From Spirochaetae bacterium HGW-Spirochaetae-7 (lineage in GTDB: Bacteria > Spirochaetota > Spirochaetia > Treponematales > UBA12059), in assembly GCA_002839245.1 (NCBI GenBank), contig PGXR01000072.1:1-12555 (forward strand): a stretch of 12,555 nucleotides of DNA, in the 5' to 3' direction. Shown piece after piece: positions 7,721-12,555 of the stretch; positions within the stretch are counted from its first letter, which is position 1; every line of letters begins with the position of its first letter. The position numbers were made by a program, and so were the translations under genes. The notes beneath the pieces are model-generated. The model had not been told where the DNA came from. It ran no database searches and saw nothing but the letters and a program-made list of their open reading frames with translations.

Positions 7721-8710
7721 CTACGCTAGACGTTTCCTGGCGGGCGTGCTGCACAGATGGTCGCAGAAGAAGCAGATGTCGCGGGTCTTCCCGGGGAAGC
7801 GCCTTCCCCCGGCCTCGAGCCGCTTCCTGACTGAACCCAGGCCTTCGTCGAAGCAGGCGCGGACCTGGGTATTCGCTGCGGCGTTTTCAATCAGCGCGTC
7901 ATACGAGTCGCGCACCGTGCCCAGCATCAAGCCCGGGTTCTCGTTGGCGAAACCGCAACACGGCGCCACCTGGCCATCGGGGTGGACATAGAAGACATTG
8001 CCCGGGCCTGCGCAGAAGTCGTCGACGAACCATGAGGCGTCGCCCCATGCGCCGACTTCGTCGCCTTCAAGGGCGGTTCTCGAGCGAGGGAAGCGCTGCA
8101 CCTGGATGTTGAGGCCGGATCCGTCATCGGGATCGGTTTCAGAACGCGACAGGAAGGTGGCGTCGACGATGCGCGACGGCTCGCCAGCCAGAATTTCAAC
8201 ATGCCCGCCGAGGCTTGCCGAGACGGCCTCGAGGTCGCGAAGGTACGAGCCGTCATCGGGCGAGCGGACCGACAGTATCTCGACCGCGTCCTTGCGCCCC
8301 CATACTGCGGACGCCGCCTCGATGAACGACTTCACGCGGGCAGGAGCCTGGCCGTGATAGGCGTCGTAGCTCAAGCCGATCACCCCGTCGAAACCAGCGT
8401 CGAATACTGCCGCCAGTCCCGCGTTGAGCTCGCGCTCGTCCTCCCACCAGTCGCCATTGGTCATCAGCCTGTCGAAGAACAGTCCGCGGGCCACGGCAGC
8501 CTTCGACAAGGCGACCAGGAAATCCAGCCGCAGGAAAGGCTCTCCCCCGGAAAAGCCCACCCTCTCGATGCCGCCGTCGGCGCACGTATCGAGGAACGCC
8601 AAGGCCTCGGCAACCGATAGTTCTTCCGGACCGCGACGAACTCGGCAGTGCGCGCAGGATAGATTGCATCGCCCGGTCGGAGCGAAAATGACCTCTTCTG
8701 GGTGGAACAT
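7721..8710 (-). CDS. Radical SAM protein with SPASM-like C-terminus
   Basis: This 329-residue cytoplasmic enzyme uses an Fe-S cluster and S-adenosylmethionine to generate a radical. The cluster motif CNLSCAHC (C15, C19, C22) lies at the N-terminus as in the family, followed by GFSGGEP (52-58), which contacts SAM. The C-terminal part has C233, an adjacent pair C251/C252 in APCCGF, and C313, C316, C320 in CFFCDHLC, an arrangement expected for auxiliary Fe-S clusters of SPASM or twitch proteins that modify peptides or proteins. No short precursor-peptide gene is visible beside it, so the substrate is unknown. It lies 93 bases after the MFS gene and 148 bases before the hydrogenase-chemoreceptor on the same strand, so shared transcription is possible but not shown. 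The start at 8710 has no good Shine-Dalgarno sequence; a GGAG lies about 13 bases upstream. Confidence 0.88.
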   Translation of the reverse strand: MFHPEEVIFAPTGRCNLSCAHCRVRRGPEELSVAEALAFLDTCADGGIERVGFSGGEPFLRLDFLVALSKAAVARGLFFDRLMTNGDWWEDERELNAGLAAVFDAGFDGVIGLSYDAYHGQAPARVKSFIEAASAVWGRKDAVEILSVRSPDDGSYLRDLEAVSASLGGHVEILAGEPSRIVDATFLSRSETDPDDGSGLNIQVQRFPRSRTALEGDEVGAWGDASWFVDDFCAGPGNVFYVHPDGQVAPCCGFANENPGLMLGTVRDSYDALIENAAANTQVRACFDEGLGSVRKRLEAGGRRFPGKTRDICFFCDHLCSTPARKRLA

Positions 8711-8803
8711 GGCAATAGCGTAGCTCCAAGCGGCCCGAGGCTCAAGGGGTCCTCATGGTCGTCGTCGCGACCATTCCAGCAGAAGCGTTACCAGCGAAAC
8801 CGC

Positions 8804-9985
8804 TTACGGGCGGGGTGCTTTGGAAACCGGCTCGAATACCCGGTGCGGCAACGCCACGAAGGCGAGCGTCGCGAGGGACAATACCGCAAACCCGATCCGC
8901 AGTCCCGCGGCGGCGGCCCACCCTATACCTATGTTGACCACGGAGGACACTATCTCGACGAGCATCGCGTTGACGGACAATGCGGTCGCCCGTTCGCGGC
9001 CGACGACGCGTTCGTTCTGCAGGGTTGCCGACAGCGGACGGAACATGGCCGAAGCGGCGGCGACCATGATCAGCGCTGCCACGCTGATGAACGCGTTGTC
9101 CGTGGTCGCCAGCGCGGCGAGGGCGATGGACTCGAGCAGGATGAAGACCCTGAACGCGCCGGCCCTCCCCAGGCTCCGCGCCATCAAGCCCGACACGGCG
9201 GCGACAATCCCGGTTCCCTGAATGACCGCGAAAAGAATTCCGAACGCGGCACGCGGGATGCCGGCCCGTTCGTACTTCAACGGGGCGAGGAATACCGTCG
9301 CGGCCTGCGCCGCCTCGCCCACGACCGCCGCCGCGGCGAGGAACATGAGCAGGCGACCGTCGCGCGACAGCGTTCTCATGGCAGCACGGATCCCGGCGGG
9401 AAGCCTTTCCTTGGCCATCCCGCCTCGGTCAGGCGTGCCGGCCTCCCCGACATCGACCAGGAACAGGGAACAGGCCAGGGCTATGGCATACGGGACTATG
9501 GTCCAATAGGCCGTCAACCTGAGCGATCTGGAATACAGGAACGGCGCGGCCAGCGAAGCGCCGAACAAGCCGGCACCGCTGGCGGCGTGCCAACGCCCGA
9601 ACGCCTTATCGGAGCCCGACGACCCGACCGAACAGTACACCATGGCCTCGGAACTTCCGCTCAGGGCGGCCAGCGCCACTGAAAGTATCAAGCGCTCGAC
9701 CAGGAACCCCGGGAAGCCAGAAGCGAACGAGAACACGATCTTTGACGCCAGGAAGGCGAGGTTTCCCAGCAGCAGGGTTTTCCTATAACCAAAACGATCC
9801 GTAAAACGCCCCCATGGCGCTTCGAGGACGATGGTGACTATCCATGATATCGATTCAACCAGGAACAAGCCCTGGATATCGAGTCCATAGGCACGACGGT
9901 AGATGGTAGCTACCGGGCCGTAGAAAACCATGCCTTGCATGAAGGCAATTATCACAAGAATGCGGTAATTGAGGCGGTTGGGCAT
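8804..9985 (-). CDS. MFS transporter
   Basis: This 393-residue integral membrane protein of the major facilitator superfamily has the usual length for twelve membrane helices. Motif A is clear between helices 2 and 3: GRFTDRFGYRK (59-69). Alternating hydrophobic segments continue to the end, with a charged central loop around residues 178-205 (EAGTPDRGGMAKERLPAG) separating the two six-helix halves. It resembles drug/sugar-efflux-type MFS proteins (APWGRFTDRFGYRKTLLLG), but the substrate cannot be assigned. The start ATG at 9985 is preceded by AGAG 7 bases upstream. It is the first gene of the leftward-reading block MFS, radical SAM, hydrogenase-chemoreceptor; whether these share a function is unknown. 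Confidence 0.9.
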   Translation of the reverse strand: MPNRLNYRILVIIAFMQGMVFYGPVATIYRRAYGLDIQGLFLVESISWIVTIVLEAPWGRFTDRFGYRKTLLLGNLAFLASKIVFSFASGFPGFLVERLILSVALAALSGSSEAMVYCSVGSSGSDKAFGRWHAASGAGLFGASLAAPFLYSRSLRLTAYWTIVPYAIALACSLFLVDVGEAGTPDRGGMAKERLPAGIRAAMRTLSRDGRLLMFLAAAAVVGEAAQAATVFLAPLKYERAGIPRAAFGILFAVIQGTGIVAAVSGLMARSLGRAGAFRVFILLESIALAALATTDNAFISVAALIMVAAASAMFRPLSATLQNERVVGRERATALSVNAMLVEIVSSVVNIGIGWAAAAGLRIGFAVLSLATLAFVALPHRVFEPVSKAPRP

Positions 9986-9996
9986 TGTTGATCTCT

Positions 9997-10006
9997 TTCG
10001 TACGAA
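9997..10006. promoter_or_regulatory. Short palindrome just upstream of the MFS start
   Basis: TTCGTACGAA is a perfect 10-bp palindrome 12 bases upstream of the MFS start codon, overlapping the position of its ribosome-binding region on the minus strand. It could be an operator or chance; palindromes of this size are expected several times in a window of this length. A poor -35/-10 pair (TTGCCG, 16 bases, TATTGA on the minus strand) lies further upstream, near 10045-10072. Confidence 0.2.
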
Positions 10007-10306
10007 CGATTGCGACCGCGCTCCATGGCGCGGCGGTGAGTCGGTTCAATACCGTATGAGATCAGATCGGCAACATCGTTGCATGGTAGCGCACCTTGCC
10101 CTCCCGATCAAGCAAGGACTGCTTGCTCCAGGTTGAAGACGCACGGCCTTTGGTCAGAGGCCCTCTCCTGGCCCATTCAAGCGGAGAAATGCCAAAAAAC
10201 AGCAGCGCCAATGCCGTCCAGGATATCAATGATAGGTGAGCAATCTACTTCCCGCAATAAATCGCAAGAAAAGAGCGAATATCGACTCAGAAAACGCTTT
10301 TACCAC

Positions 10307-10335
10307 TAAACAAGATGCAGATGGTGGTGTATACT
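10307..10335 (+). promoter_or_regulatory. Candidate sigma70-type promoter for the RRM gene
   Basis: TAAACA (10307-10312; 4 of 6 to the -35 consensus) is followed after exactly 17 bases by TATACT (10330-10335; 5 of 6 to the -10 consensus). It sits in the A/T-rich part of the gap. Transcription would begin near 10342 and give a leader of about 220 bases before the RRM start at 10561. I found no better match nearer the gene. Confidence 0.45.
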
Positions 10336-10496
10336 CATGTACGAGAGAGTCTATCTAGACATCGATGTAACGCCCTTTCCTGGGGATGATCGCTGTCGTT
10401 TCGAGACGGGTACTTAGGTATGCGTTGGAGAAGCGGCGGGTTTCATCTTCGGACGACGAAAAGATTTACGCCCGGTGGTCCTGAACTCCCCACAAT

Positions 10497-10555
10497 CGCT
10501 TATCCTGGATAAGCGTACTATCAAGGCTCGGGGCACAGCCACCGAGAAGAGGAAA
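10497..10555 (+). promoter_or_regulatory. Two consecutive hairpins and ribosome-binding site in the RRM gene leader
   Basis: CGCTTATCC and GGATAAGCG (10497-10515) form a perfect 9-base inverted repeat around a single T, which folds as an 8-bp stem with a 3-base loop. Eleven bases later CTCGGGGC and GCC-A-CCGAG (10527-10546) form an 8-bp stem with one bulged A and an ACA loop. The Shine-Dalgarno AAGAGGA (10547-10553) starts directly after the second stem, 7 bases before the ATG. Structure this close to the ribosome-binding site could control translation or protect the mRNA 5' end. The pairing is seen directly; the role is inference. Confidence 0.5.
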
Positions 10556-10560
10556 TTACC

Positions 10561-10833
10561 ATGGGCAAGAAAATTTACGTTGGAAACCTCAGCTACAACA
10601 CCTACGAGACCGCTCTCCGCGATCTCTTTGCCGCCTACGGCCAGGTCGATTCCGTCAAGATCATCACCGATCGCGACTCCGGTCAGTCCAAGGGCTTCTG
10701 CTTTGTCGAGATGGGTTCTGACGCCGAGGCTCGCGCCGCCATCGAAGGCATCAACGGCCGCGAGGTCGACGGTCGCCAGCTCAAGGTCAACGAAGCCATG
10801 GACAAGCCCCGCCGCGACAACAACCGCTACTAA
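10561..10833 (+). CDS. RRM-type RNA-binding protein
   Basis: This 90-residue cytoplasmic protein is a single RNA recognition motif. RNP2 is IYVGNL (5-10) and RNP1 is KGFCFVEM (44-51), with the RNA-stacking aromatics Y6, F46 and F48 all present. The fold runs to about residue 80 (GRQLKVNEA) and ends in a short basic tail KPRRDNNRY. Such stand-alone RRM proteins occur in spirochaetes, cyanobacteria and some proteobacteria, and are thought to act as RNA chaperones or in cold response; the exact role here is unknown. The gene looks highly expressed: a strong Shine-Dalgarno 7 bases upstream, a codon set narrower than and different from its neighbours (for example more GGT and GTC), and an excellent terminator 20 bases downstream. 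It appears to be monocistronic, preceded by a long structured leader. Confidence 0.95.
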   Translation: MGKKIYVGNLSYNTYETALRDLFAAYGQVDSVKIITDRDSGQSKGFCFVEMGSDAEARAAIEGINGREVDGRQLKVNEAMDKPRRDNNRY

Positions 10834-10852
10834 GCGATAGCGACGGTACAGC

Positions 10853-10886
10853 GAAACCCGGCCATTTGGTCGGGTTTCCTTTTTTT
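10853..10886 (+). terminator. Rho-independent terminator of the RRM gene
   Basis: GAAACCCGGCC (10853-10863) pairs with GGTCGGGTTTC (10868-10878) around an ATTT loop, giving an 11-bp stem with one G-T pair, followed by CC-free sequence c-TTTTTTT (T run 10880-10886). It sits 20 bases after the RRM stop. On the other strand the stem is not followed by a T run, so it should not terminate the convergent dihydrouridine synthase gene efficiently. Confidence 0.95.
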
Positions 10887-10896
10887 ACAGGCTCGG

Positions 10897-11850
10897 TCAG
10901 CTCAGCCACTGCCCTTCTTCAAACACGACGCATGCCGTCCGTTCGAAGGCTTCGAGAGTCCTGGCCTGGCCAATGGACTTGAGCACCGTACCGCTCCCGG
11001 AGAACGAAGGCGCCAGGTAAGACCAGATCTCTTTCATCTTGTCCAGGACGTGCCGTGGGCCGTACAGCACCCGCCGGTAGCACGCATACAGATCGTCGTG
11101 GAATTGATGGATGACGCCGACAGGATCGTCAGGAAGCGCTGCGCCGCGAATGGTCGACGCGATGAAGGGATTCGACAAAGCCCAGCGTCCAATCATCCAT
11201 TCGTTGACGAGCGGAAACCGCAGCCTCAGGGCTTCAAACGTCGCCGTGTCCTTGATGTCGCCGTTGTACACGACCGGGTGTGCGGACAAGCTCAAGGCGG
11301 CCTGGAATCCCTCCAGGTCGACATCGCCGCCGTACATCTGGGTGCCGATTCGGGCGTGGATTATGAGTTTCAGGAGCGGGTAGCCGTTGAGGATGGGCAT
11401 AAGGTCCAGGATTTCCTTCTGATCGTACATCCCGAGGCGGAGCTTTACCGAGATCGCCATGTCCACACCGGAACAAACCTTCTCGAGAAACCGGTCTATC
11501 TTTTCCGGATACGGCAACAGCCCGGCCCCCCGCTGCTTGTTGGCTATCATGGGATACGGGCAACCCAGGTTCCAGTTCACTTCGGAATAGCCGAGGGCAG
11601 ACACCTTTCTCGCGGTCATGACGAAGCCAGCCGCGTCGTTGCTCATGACTTGCGGTATCACCGGGACCCTGGCCCCGCTATCCGCGAGTATGTCCTTGAA
11701 ATGAGTTGCCTTCATGTCCGACGAGTTGGCTGACGGGATGAACGGCGCCATGGCCGCATCGAAGCCGCCGAAATGCCTGAAGAATGCATTCCGGTAGACG
11801 CGGTTGGTCACGCCGTGCATCGGCGCAAGATACAGGATCGGGAGTCTCAT
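10897..11850 (-). CDS. dus: tRNA-dihydrouridine synthase (Dus family)
   Basis: This 317-residue flavoenzyme reduces specific uridines in tRNA to dihydrouridine with FMN and NADPH. Family features are YLAPMHGVTN (7-16) at the first strand, the catalytic cysteine C97 in NWNLGCPYP, K136 in SVKLRLG, H165 in IIHARIGTQMYGG, the FMN-phosphate stretch NGDI (196-199) and GRWALSNPF (221-229). The length fits the family. I chose ATG 11850, with GAGG 4 bases upstream, because the conserved fold begins there. The frame stays open to 12039, but the extra 63 residues show no Dus similarity. Which Dus subfamily, and so which tRNA positions, cannot be told. The gene is convergent with the RRM gene, 63 bases between the stops. 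No clear promoter was found upstream. Confidence 0.93.
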   Translation of the reverse strand: MRLPILYLAPMHGVTNRVYRNAFFRHFGGFDAAMAPFIPSANSSDMKATHFKDILADSGARVPVIPQVMSNDAAGFVMTARKVSALGYSEVNWNLGCPYPMIANKQRGAGLLPYPEKIDRFLEKVCSGVDMAISVKLRLGMYDQKEILDLMPILNGYPLLKLIIHARIGTQMYGGDVDLEGFQAALSLSAHPVVYNGDIKDTATFEALRLRFPLVNEWMIGRWALSNPFIASTIRGAALPDDPVGVIHQFHDDLYACYRRVLYGPRHVLDKMKEIWSYLAPSFSGSGTVLKSIGQARTLEAFERTACVVFEEGQWLS

Positions 11851-12152
11851 CGGGCCTCGCTTCCGGAGGATGATAGCGCTGGAGCAAGGCTTGCGCGAGT
11901 CCCCGGAAATCCAATCTTGACGGCTAAACCCCCAGGTACTAAACTTCATGTAGCCCGGTGTTGCCGGGAGCATCAGCGAGAGCCGTCGGTTTGGCAGAAA
12001 AAGTCGCTGGATTGCGGGAGAAAACCCGGTTTCCGGCACAAAATAGCCAAAGGCCGGAACTGACAGTCCTTATCGGTTATCGGCCAAGGAAGTCCTCTGG
12101 CGTCTCGGCCATACGTATGGTCTCGAAGCCAGAGGCCACCAAGGAGCTCGCC
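11851..12152. other. Non-coding gap between divergent dus and CsgG-like genes
   Basis: These 302 bases hold no convincing gene. A 7-bp inverted repeat TTCCGGC / GCCGGAA (12031-12037 and 12053-12059, 15-base loop), a small hairpin CCCGG / CCGGG (11954-11968) and a 12-bp palindrome CCATACGTATGG (12109-12120) are present; none is long enough to stand out from chance. No strong promoter was recognised on either strand, although the gap must contain the start signals of at least one of the two genes. Confidence 0.5.
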
Positions 12153-12555
12153 GTGAACAAACGCTGTCTCCTCCTCGTCCCGGCCTTCGCGGCCGCGGTC
12201 GCCACAGCCGCCATCCCGAAAGTCGCCGTCCTCGACCTGGTAGCCGAGAAAGGCGTCGACCCCTCGGTCGTCATCCCAATCACGGAATCGGTGATGGAGG
12301 AGGTGGTAGCCTCGCGGGCGTACACAGTGCTGGACCGCGCCTTCATCGTGCAGGTGCTCAAGGAGAAGGAGTTCCAGCTTTCCGGCCTCGTGAGCGACAC
12401 CCAGGCGACCGCGGCCGGCCAGTACCTCGGCGCCGACTACGTAGTCACGGGCAGGATCCAGCTCATGGGAGCGGCCTACTTCGTCGTCGCGAAGATGATC
12501 GAGGTGAAGACGGGCGTGATCGTCTCGCAGTCCTCCGAGCAGGGCGAGGGAAAGG
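12153..12555 (+). CDS. CsgG-like exported protein, N-terminal part
   Basis: The frame runs from GTG 12153 to the window end without a stop, giving 134 residues of a longer gene. The GTG is chosen because AAGGAG lies 6 bases upstream; an in-frame ATG at 12117 would add 12 polar residues before the signal peptide and has no such site. The N-terminus is a signal peptide: MNKR, then hydrophobic CLLLVPAFAAAVA, with a likely cleavage after ATA near residue 19. The mature part starts IPKVAVLDL and contains YTVLDRAFIVQVLKEKEF, QLSG, AAGQYLGADYVVTGRI and MIEVKTGVIV, the succession of strands and helices seen in CsgG/LpoB/FlgT-N-like domains. There is no lipobox, so it is probably periplasmic or outer-membrane associated rather than a lipoprotein. 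Function beyond envelope localisation is open; the C-terminal domain is outside the window. Confidence 0.82.
   Translation, partial: MNKRCLLLVPAFAAAVATAAIPKVAVLDLVAEKGVDPSVVIPITESVMEEVVASRAYTVLDRAFIVQVLKEKEFQLSGLVSDTQATAAGQYLGADYVVTGRIQLMGAAYFVVAKMIEVKTGVIVSQSSEQGEGK

Larger units (their letters stand above)
9986..10560. other. Non-coding stretch between the divergent MFS and RRM genes
   Basis: I see no convincing gene in these 575 bases. The segment 10170-10370 is clearly A/T-richer than the flanks and contains a candidate promoter for the RRM gene. Small stem-loops occur at 10111-10127 (AGCAAG / CTTGCT, 5-base loop), 10145-10162 (GGCCT / AGGCC) and, imperfectly, 10437-10474. Two adjoining palindromes lie at 10349-10360 (GTCTATCTAGAC) and 10359-10368 (ACATCGATGT). 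An open frame of 76 codons at 10079-10309 has no protein-like features. No tRNA or transposon ends were recognised. Confidence 0.6.

Noticed and set aside
10040..10056. CGGTTCAATACCG resembling a tRNA T-arm
   Set aside because: The stem is 4 bp with a 5-base loop, and no acceptor, D or anticodon arms can be fitted around it.
10079..10309. Open frame of 76 codons in the non-coding gap
   Set aside because: Composition is not protein-like, there is no ribosome-binding site, and it overlaps the candidate promoter and small stem-loops.
11851..12039. Upstream extension of the dihydrouridine synthase frame by 63 residues
   Set aside because: The conserved fold begins at residue 64 of the extended frame, and the internal ATG at 11850 has its own ribosome-binding site.
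12071..12090. GCCGATAA on the minus strand, an exact flagellar sigma28 -10 box, with a second CCGATAA next to it
   Set aside because: No TAAA box lies 15 bases upstream, and the nearest minus-strand gene begins more than 200 bases away.
12077..12400. Minus-strand frame of 107 codons
   Set aside because: It lies antisense to the CsgG-like gene, whose signal peptide, ribosome-binding site and conserved motifs are convincing.

Overview
The window comes from a GC-rich bacterial chromosome (well above 60% GC by eye, with strong G/C third-position bias). The gene set suggests an anaerobic spirochaete: a small bacterial RRM-type RNA-binding protein with a KPRRDN-type tail, an iron-only hydrogenase-like sensor fused to a chemoreceptor module, a U32-family protein and a CsgG-like exported protein. 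The phylum is inferred from remembered family distribution, not shown directly.

Left block (1-5408, + strand): a tightly packed operon entering from outside the window. It holds the C-terminal end of an ABC substrate-binding protein, its ATPase, its permease, a two-domain U32-family protein and a class III aminotransferase. Neighbouring genes overlap by 4-7 bases or lie within 8 bases, so they are probably translated in a coupled way. The transporter is of the nitrate/sulfonate/taurine/thiamine-precursor type, and its substrate cannot be read from the sequence. The U32 gene carries two different in-frame 15-bp tandem repeats.

Middle block (5446-9985, - strand): reading leftward, an MFS transporter, a radical SAM protein with a SPASM-like C-terminus, and a 708-residue protein joining two ferredoxin clusters, an [FeFe]-hydrogenase H-domain, a further four-cysteine Fe-S module and a methyl-accepting chemotaxis signalling domain. 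This last protein is the most notable gene in the window. It keeps the four cysteines expected to hold the H-cluster but has proline at the proton-transfer cysteine, as expected for a sensor rather than a catalytic hydrogenase. It probably reports H2 or redox state to the chemotaxis system.

Right block (9986-12555): a 575-bp non-coding stretch with a candidate promoter and two hairpins leads into a small, apparently well-expressed RRM RNA-binding protein (+ strand) that ends at a textbook Rho-independent terminator. Convergent to it lies a tRNA-dihydrouridine synthase (- strand). After a 302-bp gap a CsgG-like exported protein starts on the + strand with a GTG codon and runs off the window edge.
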